Part shown: positions 15,233 to 22,710 of the stretch, piece by piece | Layout of the letters: every line of letters begins with the position of its first letter | How positions within the stretch are numbered: position 1 is the stretch's first letter | Assembly (NCBI GenBank): GCA_031292305.1 | Contig: JARLHJ010000032.1 | Span: forward strand, 1 to 27,596 | Source: Candidatus Babeliales bacterium | Lineage (GTDB): Bacteria > Babelota > Babeliae > Babelales > JABDEC01 | DNA length: 27,596 nt | Reading direction: 5' to 3' | Program-made: the position numbers and the translations under genes | Notes under the pieces: generated by a model | The model's database searches: none | Told to the model about the DNA's origin: nothing | Seen by the model: the letters and a program-made list of their open reading frames with translations, nothing else

Positions 15233-17077
15233 ATGAAAATAATGTTTATAAATTATGTTTTTAAAAGAAATCATAAATTTTTAAGAAAATCTTTAGTAAT
15301 TTTATCATTATTAATTTTTAATAATTCTTTTGCAATAACGCTAACGCCACAATCTAAAAAAACTGTTAAAAAAGTGGTTGCACCTACGAAGGTGACTAAA
15401 AAACCGGTCCCAAAAAAGAAGCCTAAACTGATTCAAAAAGTTGTAGTTAAAAAAAGACCAATTACAACCATCAAACCTAAAAAGCCTTTAACGGAAACAA
15501 AAATACAAAATTTTAAAAATTCTTTTTGTAAGCAATTGCAAACTCAAGTAAATCAATGTAAGAAGTCTACAACGCCAACATGTTTGCAAGCTCAACAATC
15601 ATTGCAACTTTGTACTCCAGCTAAAGCTACTCCGACACTATCGCCGGGCACATCTGGCCAGACTTCTACTACTACCATCATTATGCAAGGTGGTAATAAC
15701 GGTGACAGCAGTGGCAGTGGGTCTACTGATTTTTGGCATGATTCATTTAATGAATTTATCTTGGAAATGGTAGCTGGTCTTGTATTAGGAGTTGCTGGGA
15801 TATTCATAGGTGCTTTTCAGGTTTATAAATATTACCAAGACAAAAATGCTGCAAAATTATCTGAAAGCAAGAGCCAAGCAGATCAAGCAAAAGCTGACAA
15901 ATTAAAACAAGTGGCTGAACAAGCTCAACAAGATGCAGAAAAAAATCCTACCAATTCGCAAAAACAAATTGAGGCTGCAACTGCTACGCAAGAAGCCAAT
16001 GCTGCACAAGTTGAAGCAAACAAATCAACAGTGCAAGCAAGCAAAGATGTTGCAAGAGTTAATAGCGGAAACGCTGCTTCTTTAGAGCAAGCGACAACTA
16101 AAATCAAGAATGCCGCACCTGGAAGCCCAGAAGCTGCATTAAAGAATAAATTACCAGAATTAGAAACGGCTACCAAACAAGCAAAAAATAATGCTACAGT
16201 AAGTAATCAAAATTTACAGGATACTGTTAATCAAGTTAATAAAGAAAATCAAACGATTGATCCTGCAGTAGACTTGCCACCTGGTAGCCCAGCACCAGAA
16301 GTTGCAAGCATAGTGCCGGATGCTCCTGCAATGACTATAGATGTACCAACTGCACCACCACTAGCACCAGATGCTCCAACTATTAGATCAAATGAAATAT
16401 CACCAGGTGGGCCAAAAAAAGGAGCAACAGGTGTAACATTAGAAGAAATTAATAGTGTTAAATTGAAACCTGCTCAACCTCTGGAATTAGTCCCCCAAAA
16501 AGGACTAGATATGAATGCTGTTAAAGATGCAGCAAAAGCACGTGCTGATAGGGTTGCAAAAGGCGAAGCAAAAAAAACTGAACTAAAAAAGGCAGTTGAG
16601 CCAGAATTAAACCAGCATGAAAAATTGCAAGCCGAATTGAAAGCAAAATTTAAAACAAGAGCAGCTGCACAGGAAAAAGCCGCTCAAGAGAAAGCTGCTA
16701 AAGAGAAGGCTGCACAAGAAAAAAATGCTGTACCAGAAGAAGAGTTAAAAATAGATTTATCAAATGTTGATATTGCGACGCCTACAGATTTATCAAATCT
16801 TTCAGATCTTGGTGGATCTACTGAAGGTGCAACAAGTAATGTTGGACCAGAAGGTTTTGATTTTGAACAGTGGCAACAGGAGAATGGTGTTTCAGGCAAA
16901 ACTGGTTCATTAGCTGGCGAAGTAAGTGTTGCCGATGCTCAAGCAGCTCAAACTGCTCAAGCAGAAAACCAGGCCAAGCTTACAGAGACAATTAAAAATA
17001 ACGCAGCTAATTCAGGAAATGGAAGCACTTCTGAAGAAGAAGAAGCAGAACAAGAGGCAAGAGAGAGAGAAATATAA
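15233..17077 (+). CDS. single-pass envelope protein: K/P spacer, Cys module, TM, helical acidic tail
   Basis: This is a 614-residue protein. The signal sequence is long (about 1-34, with a basic n-region and a hydrophobic core SLVILSLLIF) and is followed by ITLTPQSKKTVKK and a K/P/V-rich spacer to ~90. Four cysteines (about 100-130; CKQLQTQVNQC, CLQAQQSLQLC) make a small helical module. A hydrophobic segment at about 175-197 should span the membrane. Beyond it lies a long Ala/Gln/Lys-rich helical region (about 205-330), a proline-rich patch, KEKAAQEK-type repeats, and the C-terminal tail PTDLSNL, SNVGPEGFDFE, SLAGEVSVADAQAAQT, NNAANS and a Glu-rich end shared with the genes at 1786 and 3431. 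Last gene of the secreted-protein array before rplI. The family is unknown. Confidence 0.85.
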   Translation: MKIMFINYVFKRNHKFLRKSLVILSLLIFNNSFAITLTPQSKKTVKKVVAPTKVTKKPVPKKKPKLIQKVVVKKRPITTIKPKKPLTETKIQNFKNSFCKQLQTQVNQCKKSTTPTCLQAQQSLQLCTPAKATPTLSPGTSGQTSTTTIIMQGGNNGDSSGSGSTDFWHDSFNEFILEMVAGLVLGVAGIFIGAFQVYKYYQDKNAAKLSESKSQADQAKADKLKQVAEQAQQDAEKNPTNSQKQIEAATATQEANAAQVEANKSTVQASKDVARVNSGNAASLEQATTKIKNAAPGSPEAALKNKLPELETATKQAKNNATVSNQNLQDTVNQVNKENQTIDPAVDLPPGSPAPEVASIVPDAPAMTIDVPTAPPLAPDAPTIRSNEISPGGPKKGATGVTLEEINSVKLKPAQPLELVPQKGLDMNAVKDAAKARADRVAKGEAKKTELKKAVEPELNQHEKLQAELKAKFKTRAAAQEKAAQEKAAKEKAAQEKNAVPEEELKIDLSNVDIATPTDLSNLSDLGGSTEGATSNVGPEGFDFEQWQQENGVSGKTGSLAGEVSVADAQAAQTAQAENQAKLTETIKNNAANSGNGSTSEEEEAEQEAREREI

Positions 17078-17119
17078 ATAAATTTTTAACTAAAATTTTT
17101 AAATATCTATCTTTTAGAT

Positions 17120-17125
17120 TATACT
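17120..17125 (+). promoter_or_regulatory. possible -10 element for rplI-dnaB
   Basis: TATACT lies 32 bases upstream of the rplI ATG in the 80-base gap after the secreted-protein array. The -35 region (around 17097-17102) is only T/A-rich and not convincing. The gap and change of gene type make a promoter here plausible. Confidence 0.3.
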
Positions 17126-17157
17126 GATCAAATATATTAAACATAATAAGGATGATC

Positions 17158-17601
17158 ATGAAAGTATTTTTACTAAAAGACGTAGATAAAGTTGGCGTAG
17201 CTGGCGAAGTAATTAAAACTAAAGAGGGCTTTGCTCTTAATTACTTAGTCCCACAAAAATTTGGTGTTATAATTACTGCTGATAACGAAGCAAACTTTAA
17301 AAATAAAATTAAATCTATAGAAAATAGAAAAGAAGTAATATCTTCTAAAACTTCTATGTTAGCTGAAAAAATTAAAGCATTAAAACTTGTTATTAAGAAA
17401 AAAGCTCATGACAAAGACAAGCTTTATGGCGCAATTACAAACCAAGAAGTTGCTGATTTATTAGAAGCTGAAGGTATCAAAATTGCCAAAAGCCAAGTAG
17501 TTTTTGAAAAAACAATAAAAACTATTGGTAATCATGAAGTTGTTATTAAACTTTCTAATCAATTATTACCTAAATTGTCTTTAAAGGTTGCAGCTGAGTA
17601 A
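17158..17601 (+). CDS. rplI: 50S ribosomal protein L9
   Basis: This is a 147-residue protein matching bacterial L9 along its whole length. The N-terminal rRNA-binding domain begins MKVFLLKDVDKVGVAGEVIK and includes the signature GFALNYLVP; a long connecting helix and the C-terminal domain (KLYGAITNQEVADLL, IKTIGNHEVVIKL) follow. L9 binds 23S rRNA near the L1 stalk and helps frame maintenance. The ATG at 17158 is preferred over one six bases earlier because AATAAGG ends at 17151, leaving proper spacing only for the later codon and matching the family's MKV start. It is followed after two bases by dnaB, a common bacterial pairing. The usual rpsF and rpsR partners are not upstream; secreted-protein genes are. 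Confidence 0.97.
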   Translation: MKVFLLKDVDKVGVAGEVIKTKEGFALNYLVPQKFGVIITADNEANFKNKIKSIENRKEVISSKTSMLAEKIKALKLVIKKKAHDKDKLYGAITNQEVADLLEAEGIKIAKSQVVFEKTIKTIGNHEVVIKLSNQLLPKLSLKVAAE

Positions 17602-17603
17602 GA

Positions 17604-18986
17604 ATGTTTGATTCAAATTCAAATAATAGATACGATCGTCAAAAAAAGATTTTTGGTCCATCTGTTGAATCTATATTGGGCAAGCAATTACCAGCAAGTA
17701 TTGAAGCAGAAAAATCTGTTTTAGGCGCTGTGTTATTGAATGACGAATGTTTTGTGCAGATAGCAGAATTATTAATGCCTAATGATTTTTATAATTCTGG
17801 GCATAAAATAATTTATGAAGTGATGCAAGAACTTATTGCAAAGCATAAGCGCATAGATATTGTTACAATACAAGATGAGCTTAATAAGCGAGAGCAATTA
17901 GATTCAATAGGTGGGCTTGTATATTTGATTGGGTTGCAAGAAGAAATTCCTGCAGTAGGTCTAATAGAACAGCATGCTAAAATTATAAAAGAAAAATCAG
18001 TACTGCGAGAATTAATATCTTCAGCAACTGATATTATATCTAATTGTTATGCTCAAAATGAAAAAGATATTGAATCTGTTTTAGATGCGGCTGAAAAAAT
18101 TATTTTTAATATAGCTAGCAAAAAAAATTCGCAATCTTTTACGCAATTAAATATTTGGTTAAAACGTACCTTTGCGCATCTTTCTGAAATTAAAAGTCAT
18201 TCAAAAGGCGTTACTGGGTTGCCAACTGGCTTCAGACATTTAGATGAAATGACTTCAGGATTGCAAAAAAGTGATTTAATTGTTTTAGCGGCAAGACCTT
18301 CAATGGGAAAAACATCTTTAGCATTAAACGTTGCAACAACTATTGCGGAAAACGGATTTGTGGTCGGTTTCTTTTCTCTTGAAATGTCTGCAGAACAATT
18401 AACTCTAAGGTTCTTATCAACAGAATCTAGAATATCACATCAAAAAATAAGAAATGCTACAATAACATCAGATGAGTGGATAGAGTTGACTAATGTTGCT
18501 GCCAAATTAGCTGATTTAAAGTTATTTATTGATGACACTGCAGGGCTTAGTATTATGGACTTGCGTGCAAAAGCAAGAAAGCTTAAATTAGATCATGGTT
18601 TGCAATTTTTAGTAATTGATTATTTACAATTATTACATTCATCTAAAAAACATGAAAATAGACATCAGGAAGTTTCAGAAATTTCTAGATCTTTAAAAGC
18701 TTTAGCAAAAGAATTACAAATTCCTATTCTTGCATTATCTCAGCTATCCCGTGCCGTGGATGCACGTTTAGATAAGCGTCCAATGTTATCAGATTTACGT
18801 GAATCTGGTGCTATTGAGCAAGATGCTGATTTAATTGCTTTTTTATACAGGGATGTAATTTATAATCCTGATACTGAAAATCCAGCCCTTGCTGAACTTA
18901 TTATCGGTAAACAAAGAAACGGTCCAACCGGGACTGTTTTCATGAATTTCTTACGCGAATTGACTAAATTCGAAGATGCTGATTAA
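17604..18986 (+). CDS. dnaB: replicative DNA helicase DnaB
   Basis: This is a 460-residue protein of normal DnaB length. The N-terminal primase-interacting domain (PASIEAEKSVLGAVLL, NDFYNSGHKIIYEVM) is followed by a linker and the RecA-like helicase domain. Walker A is ARPSMGKTS (K236, T237), Walker B is FLVIDYLQLL (D339), and the later motifs SQLSRAVDARLDKRP and SDLRESGAIEQDAD are complete. It unwinds DNA ahead of the replisome as a hexamer and recruits primase. There is no intein or frameshift. The ATG lies two bases after the rplI stop, so translation is probably coupled. Confidence 0.98.
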   Translation: MFDSNSNNRYDRQKKIFGPSVESILGKQLPASIEAEKSVLGAVLLNDECFVQIAELLMPNDFYNSGHKIIYEVMQELIAKHKRIDIVTIQDELNKREQLDSIGGLVYLIGLQEEIPAVGLIEQHAKIIKEKSVLRELISSATDIISNCYAQNEKDIESVLDAAEKIIFNIASKKNSQSFTQLNIWLKRTFAHLSEIKSHSKGVTGLPTGFRHLDEMTSGLQKSDLIVLAARPSMGKTSLALNVATTIAENGFVVGFFSLEMSAEQLTLRFLSTESRISHQKIRNATITSDEWIELTNVAAKLADLKLFIDDTAGLSIMDLRAKARKLKLDHGLQFLVIDYLQLLHSSKKHENRHQEVSEISRSLKALAKELQIPILALSQLSRAVDARLDKRPMLSDLRESGAIEQDADLIAFLYRDVIYNPDTENPALAELIIGKQRNGPTGTVFMNFLRELTKFEDAD

Positions 18987-19018
18987 CTTATACGATTATA
19001 AGTAATTCAGGAGAAAGC

Positions 19019-19483
19019 ATGAAAAAAAATATACTTATTTTTATATTCTTACATTGTTTAATTAACTTAAATGCTGAAAATAAGCTTACGCAAGCATTTG
19101 CTGCAGAAAATAATGGACAATATACCACAGCTTTTAATCTTTACACGCAAGCTATAAAAGACATGAGCTTAAGCTTTGATTACAGAACAGAAGCAAGGAT
19201 AAATAAGGCTTTAATGTATCTTACTAATGAACTTGGAAGACCAAATTATATACATGGTAGAAAGTTACTATTAAATATCTTAAGAGATTCAAGAATTTCA
19301 CCTGTAAATAAAGGTAAAGTTTTATATAACATAGCAGAATTATATCAAGATGGGTTAGGTGTAAAAAAAAGCAACGAAATTGCCTTAGCATTTTATAATC
19401 AATTAATTAATTTGCATGGTGCTAATCCTGGTGACATAGAGGCTGCAAAACAAGCTGTTAGATTGATTAATAAAAAACCATAA
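19019..19483 (+). CDS. small secreted TPR/Sel1-like protein
   Basis: This is a 154-residue protein with a signal peptide (MKKNILIFIFLHCLINLNA) and AGGAG six bases before the ATG. The mature part has helical-repeat character: AFAAENNGQYTTAFNLYTQA is TPR-like, and LYNIAELYQDGLGVKKSNEI is a Sel1-type unit with the Gly-Leu-Gly-Val turn. It shares this feature with the larger Sel1 protein at 4824. It probably works as a periplasmic or surface scaffold. It follows dnaB by 32 bases and may be co-transcribed with it without functional relation. Confidence 0.8.
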   Translation: MKKNILIFIFLHCLINLNAENKLTQAFAAENNGQYTTAFNLYTQAIKDMSLSFDYRTEARINKALMYLTNELGRPNYIHGRKLLLNILRDSRISPVNKGKVLYNIAELYQDGLGVKKSNEIALAFYNQLINLHGANPGDIEAAKQAVRLINKKP

Positions 19484-19503
19484 TTTTATTTAAGGTTTTT
19501 TAT
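19470..19503. terminator. possible bidirectional terminator between convergent genes
   Basis: ATAAAAAACC (19470-19479) and GGTTTTTTAT (19494-19503) are exact reverse complements around a 14-base AT loop, forming a 10-bp stem with A-tract and T-tract. It overlaps the stop codons of both convergent genes, which are only two bases apart. GC is low, so stability is modest. Confidence 0.4.
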
Positions 19504-19947
19504 ACCTTCTAAAAGTTCTTTATCTAGTTTAATTCTTTGTCGGATATTTTCTATATTTTTCAAATCATCTAACTTAAGATCGCGTAGCATATAAATATAT
19601 ACTACCAATAAATTTGTAAATTCTATTCCCGATTTTGCAATACTATGTTCGTCATCTAGCGTATCTAAACCTATAGCTTTATGTGCTTGTCTAAATGCTT
19701 TATTATCTTTTTTATATACATCAAATATCTCATTATCAAGCATATATAAATGTAATGATTCAGCTAACTCTAGGCGTTTAGTAAAATATATTTTGTCATG
19801 ATTTGAAAGTTGAGAAAATGCACTTAAAAATCTACTTTTAGGATTATCTCCAGCATTCTCGATTGCAAAATTAGCGTCAGCTGCTTTTGATGAATGTGGT
19901 AGAACTAAAAACAGAGAAATAAGTAAAAAAAATAGGGTTTTTTTCAT
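19486..19947 (-). CDS. small secreted protein of unknown function
   Basis: This is a 153-residue protein with a textbook signal peptide (MKKTLFFLLISLFLVLPHSSKA, cut after SKA). The mature part is predicted helical, without cysteine or repeats; visible stretches are SRFLSAFSQLSNHDKIYFTK and LLVVYIYMLRDLKLDDLK. I recognise no family. AAGGAA precedes the ATG and a near-consensus promoter lies upstream, so it is likely expressed as its own unit. The next - strand gene upstream is also a small secreted protein but shows no obvious sequence similarity. Confidence 0.8.
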   Translation of the reverse strand: MKKTLFFLLISLFLVLPHSSKAADANFAIENAGDNPKSRFLSAFSQLSNHDKIYFTKRLELAESLHLYMLDNEIFDVYKKDNKAFRQAHKAIGLDTLDDEHSIAKSGIEFTNLLVVYIYMLRDLKLDDLKNIENIRQRIKLDKELLEGIKNLK

Positions 19948-19985
19948 AAATTTCCTTCATAGATATTATTTTCATATTTTCTATT

Positions 19986-20014
19986 AGTATAATTTATTTA
20001 AAAAACCCTGTCAA
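19986..20014 (-). promoter_or_regulatory. near-consensus sigma70-type promoter
   Basis: Read on the - strand: TTGACA (20014-20009), a 17-base spacer, then TATACT (19991-19986), 39 bases upstream of the ATG at 19947. The exact -35 and five-of-six -10 at ideal spacing make this one of the best promoters in the window. Confidence 0.75.
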
Positions 20015-20018
20015 ATGC

Positions 20019-20564
20019 TTATAATTTACTCTTAATATCTGTGATTTCTTTATAGTTAGCAAGAACAGTCTTCTTCTTGCAGCTTAAGTCTTCACTTACT
20101 GCTGAATTAATTTTTTCGCCTGTAGCGATAAAGTTTTTAACAATGTCCAATATAACTCTTTGGTATTCAAATAATATCAATTCTTTTAGGTTTTGGTTAG
20201 AAACTTGTACTTGGTTGAATGCATTAATTGAGTTATTTGCTAGTACAAAAATAGCTTGAATTTCTGCATTAAAGCTTTGAAATGTAATAGTTTTTGTAGC
20301 ATATTTTTCTGTTAAAGAAGATAGCGCTTTTAATGCCTTGTCGTTTATATCTTTAAAAAAAACTTGAACTGCTTCTTTTTCATTTTCAGGAACTTTAGAT
20401 AATGCAATATATAAGTTCGTTAGATTTACATTACCTACTGGAATTTTATACTTACTTGTATATATTTTAATTGTTTTACTTGCAGGTGTGTGCTCTACGC
20501 AGTTTATAGAATAAATTGACGCTAATGAAATCGCCAACACCAATAATTTAAAATTATTTTTCAT
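20019..20564 (-). CDS. secreted helical protein of unknown function
   Basis: This is a 181-residue protein with a signal peptide (MKNNFKLLVLAISLASIYSI; the following NCVEH may place a Cys at or near the mature end, so a lipoprotein form cannot be excluded although no clean lipobox is seen). The rest is helical with TNLYIALSKVPENEKEAVQV and NLKELILFEYQRVILDIVKN. One further cysteine lies near the end (DLSCKKK). No family is recognised. It is divergent from ruvC, and its own promoter lies in the gap. Confidence 0.78.
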   Translation of the reverse strand: MKNNFKLLVLAISLASIYSINCVEHTPASKTIKIYTSKYKIPVGNVNLTNLYIALSKVPENEKEAVQVFFKDINDKALKALSSLTEKYATKTITFQSFNAEIQAIFVLANNSINAFNQVQVSNQNLKELILFEYQRVILDIVKNFIATGEKINSAVSEDLSCKKKTVLANYKEITDIKSKL

Positions 20565-20600
20565 TGTTTTTTCCTAACTTGGTTATAATATTACTTAATA

Positions 20601-20628
20601 AGTATATGGCTAGTAGCTCAAAAATCAA
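20601..20628 (-). promoter_or_regulatory. promoter for the 181-aa secreted protein
   Basis: On the - strand: TTGATT (20628-20623), 16-base spacer, TATACT (20606-20601), 36 bases before the ATG at 20564. It is in the divergent gap shared with ruvC. A perfect TATAAT also lies at 20584-20589 on the + strand but without a good -35 for ruvC. Confidence 0.5.
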
Positions 20629-20666
20629 GATTTTTGCTTTCTAGCGCAAATAAAGAGATAAAGAAG

Positions 20667-21134
20667 ATGGTAGTTTTAGGCATAGACCCTGGTTTTCAAT
20701 TTTCGGGCTTTGGGATAATTAAAAAAGAAAATAATAAAATATTACTCTTAGAATGTGGTTACTTAAAACTAAACCCTACAAAGCATCTTTCTGTTCGTGT
20801 GCAAGAATTTTATGACTATTTTGATGAAAAAATAAAAAAATGGGGTATAACAGATATTGCTTTGGAAACATCATTTTTAGGCAAAAATGCACAAAATTTT
20901 TTAAAGTTAGGCTATTTGCGTGGCATTTTATATTTACTTGCAAGCCAGCATAAATTAAATATACATGAATTTTCTCCAACTGAAGTTAAAAAATCGATTA
21001 CCGGATACGGTGGGGCACAAAAAGATCAGGTGGCACGTGTAGTATTACAACTGTTTCCTGGTTTGTTGATGCCAGCAAAAAATGATGTGACCGATGCTAT
21101 TGCCGTTACTTTATGTGGTACATGGGCTAAATAA
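20667..21134 (+). CDS. ruvC: Holliday junction resolvase RuvC
   Basis: This is a 155-residue protein of normal RuvC length. It is the endonuclease that cuts Holliday junctions symmetrically, working with RuvAB in recombinational repair. All four acidic metal-binding residues are present: D7 in LGIDPG, E67 in DIALETSF, and D140 and D143 in NDVTDAIAV; the conserved GYGGAQKDQV and FSPTEVKK segments are also seen. The ATG at 20667 is chosen because it places the GIDPG motif at the family's usual position; a TTG 33 bases upstream in frame is unlikely. ruvA and ruvB are not in the window. Confidence 0.95.
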   Translation: MVVLGIDPGFQFSGFGIIKKENNKILLLECGYLKLNPTKHLSVRVQEFYDYFDEKIKKWGITDIALETSFLGKNAQNFLKLGYLRGILYLLASQHKLNIHEFSPTEVKKSITGYGGAQKDQVARVVLQLFPGLLMPAKNDVTDAIAVTLCGTWAK

Positions 21135-21178
21135 TTTAATTCTTTACTTTTTGGTATTGGTTTTGCAATAATCTCTCA

Positions 21179-21736
21179 ATGATAAAAATATATATTTTAA
21201 CTATTGCAATAGTAAATTCTTGTTATAGCGCAGAACCATCAAAAATAAATTTAGATAATATTGCTAATGCAATTGAGAAGCTTTCAGATGATGAAAAAAT
21301 TGATGCTTTATCGTTTGTTTATGCTGTAATTGAATGGATTGATTCAAAAAACATATTAGATGCCGAAGAAAATAAAATAAAATTAGAATATGAAAACATA
21401 TTTTCTGATATTACAGATAGGGAAGAGCTTGTATTGCTTCATTCGCCTAAAGGCAATAAAGAGCTAGTTTCATTGCAATCTCCTAAGGGAAGTGATAGAA
21501 AAAATGCATTTTTGGAAATAATTACTGAAAAATTAGCTGCATCTAGAAATCTAATTGTAAGCAAGATTAAAAGTTATAGGCTAGAATTGAGAATAATTAG
21601 TTATAAGTTATTAAATGAATTATATAAAGAGAAATCTAGATTATTATTCAGAAAATACTTGGCATTTTTGATATCTAAAATCACTAAATCAATAGTTGAT
21701 AAAAGCAAAATCCCAATTGAGCTTCAGCTTAGATAG
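21179..21736 (+). CDS. secreted helical protein of unknown function
   Basis: This is a 185-residue protein. Residues 1-18 look like a signal peptide (MIKIYILTIAIVNSCYSA), though the ATG has no convincing Shine-Dalgarno sequence. An internal duplication is visible around residues 85-103 (LVLLHSPKGNKE then LVSLQSPKGSD). The second half is a strongly basic, Leu/Ile-rich helical region (LIVSKIKSYRLELRIISYKL). No family is recognised. It follows ruvC by 44 bases, and its stop directly abuts the stop of the convergent glycosylase gene with no intervening base. Confidence 0.68.
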   Translation: MIKIYILTIAIVNSCYSAEPSKINLDNIANAIEKLSDDEKIDALSFVYAVIEWIDSKNILDAEENKIKLEYENIFSDITDREELVLLHSPKGNKELVSLQSPKGSDRKNAFLEIITEKLAASRNLIVSKIKSYRLELRIISYKLLNELYKEKSRLLFRKYLAFLISKITKSIVDKSKIPIELQLR

Positions 21737-22330
21737 TTATTTTAAGACTTTTCCTGTGACATGCTGCCAAATGATTAAGTCCAGCTCATCTTGAGGGATT
21801 GAAAATTTTTCTAAAATAGCTTCAAATTCTAAATAATGTTTTTTGGTAATGGTTTTAGGTATTTCCGGAATTAAGTTTTCTGCAAGCATCCATCTCAAAA
21901 TGTGTCTGTCTATAATTGCAATATCAGAATAACCTACATTACGTAAAAAGTGTGAGGCCTCTTTGTAACCAAGTCCCTTTATATTTTTTGCTATAAAATC
22001 ACGTGCTTCTTTGGTGCTTTTAAAACTTTGCACAATAGTTTTAATATCTTTAAACTGTCTCGCTTCTATGATGTATTTTGTTTTATTATTATGGAACCTA
22101 TGGCCATATTTGCGAATAACAGTTTTAATTTCTTCTGGGCTATTTTCTAAAAAACCATTAGCGCCAATTTCTTTTTGAATATCTATTGCGCTTTGCGCCT
22201 TTGAATTAGCAGTTAATATGCAAAAGCATAGTTCACTAAACCATGCAGCATTATCTTGCTTATGCAGGTGTGCAAATTCTTTTAGACGTTCTTTTATTAG
22301 GGCATTTGATTGTAAGACAAGTTTGTTCAT
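21737..22330 (-). CDS. ogg: N-glycosylase/DNA lyase, Ogg2-type 8-oxoguanine repair enzyme
   Basis: This is a 197-residue protein of the helix-hairpin-helix glycosylase superfamily, closest in motif to the compact Ogg2-type 8-oxoguanine DNA glycosylase/AP lyases known from archaea and Thermotoga. The HhH segment is KGLGYKEASHFLRNVGY with catalytic Lys K123, and the general-base Asp is D141 in AIIDRHILRWM. The usual Cys-ligated iron-sulfur cluster of endonuclease III is absent, which separates it from Nth and MutY. It would excise 8-oxoG opposite C and nick the abasic site. Eleven bases downstream of a nucleotide pyrophosphatase gene on the same strand; probably one operon devoted to nucleotide and DNA sanitation. 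Assignment is from motifs remembered for the family. Confidence 0.88.
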   Translation of the reverse strand: MNKLVLQSNALIKERLKEFAHLHKQDNAAWFSELCFCILTANSKAQSAIDIQKEIGANGFLENSPEEIKTVIRKYGHRFHNNKTKYIIEARQFKDIKTIVQSFKSTKEARDFIAKNIKGLGYKEASHFLRNVGYSDIAIIDRHILRWMLAENLIPEIPKTITKKHYLEFEAILEKFSIPQDELDLIIWQHVTGKVLK

Positions 22331-22341
22331 GATGTTCTTTT

Positions 22342-22710
22342 TTAAGGTTTTTTATAAGTAGTATATTTATCAGACTTACCTTTGCATTTTTCAATAGAGT
22401 ATTTTTGCTCATTGATCTTTAGCTTATTTTCAAAGGCTTTTGCCAAATCAATATTATTTTGACTGCAGAATATTAATAAGTAATTAAAAACGTCTGCAAT
22501 TTCATGTTCCACTTCAGTTCTATGCTTTTCTAATTCATCTTTTGATTTACTATTATCTACCCATTGGAACTTTTCTAATAATTCTGCAGCTTCAATAGCA
22601 ATAGAAATGCTTACAGATTTAGGGTCATTAAATTGTTCCCAATCACGTTCTTTAAGAAATGTTTTAACTTTATCTTTGAGTTCTTGAATTGTTGTAGTAG
22701 TATCTTGCAT
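22342..22710 (-). CDS. MazG-like nucleotide pyrophosphohydrolase (dCTPase/NTP-PPase type)
   Basis: This is a 122-residue protein of the all-alpha NTP-pyrophosphatase superfamily. It shows the RDWEQFNDPKS opening and the two metal-binding motifs: EAAELLEKFQW (E-x2-E type) and EVEHEIADVFNYLL (E-x3-D type). Relatives (DCTPP1/XTP3TPA and MazG-like small proteins) hydrolyse dCTP or modified dNTPs to the monophosphate and PPi, cleaning the nucleotide pool. AGGAG lies six bases before the ATG. The start codon overlaps by two bases an ATG on the opposite strand, and the gene is followed by the Ogg2-type gene. Exact substrate cannot be told from sequence. Confidence 0.9.
   Translation of the reverse strand: MQDTTTTIQELKDKVKTFLKERDWEQFNDPKSVSISIAIEAAELLEKFQWVDNSKSKDELEKHRTEVEHEIADVFNYLLIFCSQNNIDLAKAFENKLKINEQKYSIEKCKGKSDKYTTYKKP

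Noticed and set aside
20620-20637. CAAAAATC/GATTTTTG inverted repeat in the ruvC upstream gap
   Set aside because: The loop would be two bases and the stem is nearly all A/T; it overlaps the -35 of the divergent promoter and is not convincing as a terminator.
20634-20666. TTG start giving an 11-residue extension of RuvC
   Set aside because: The catalytic GIDPG motif of RuvC normally sits at residues 5-9; the ATG at 20667 gives exactly that.
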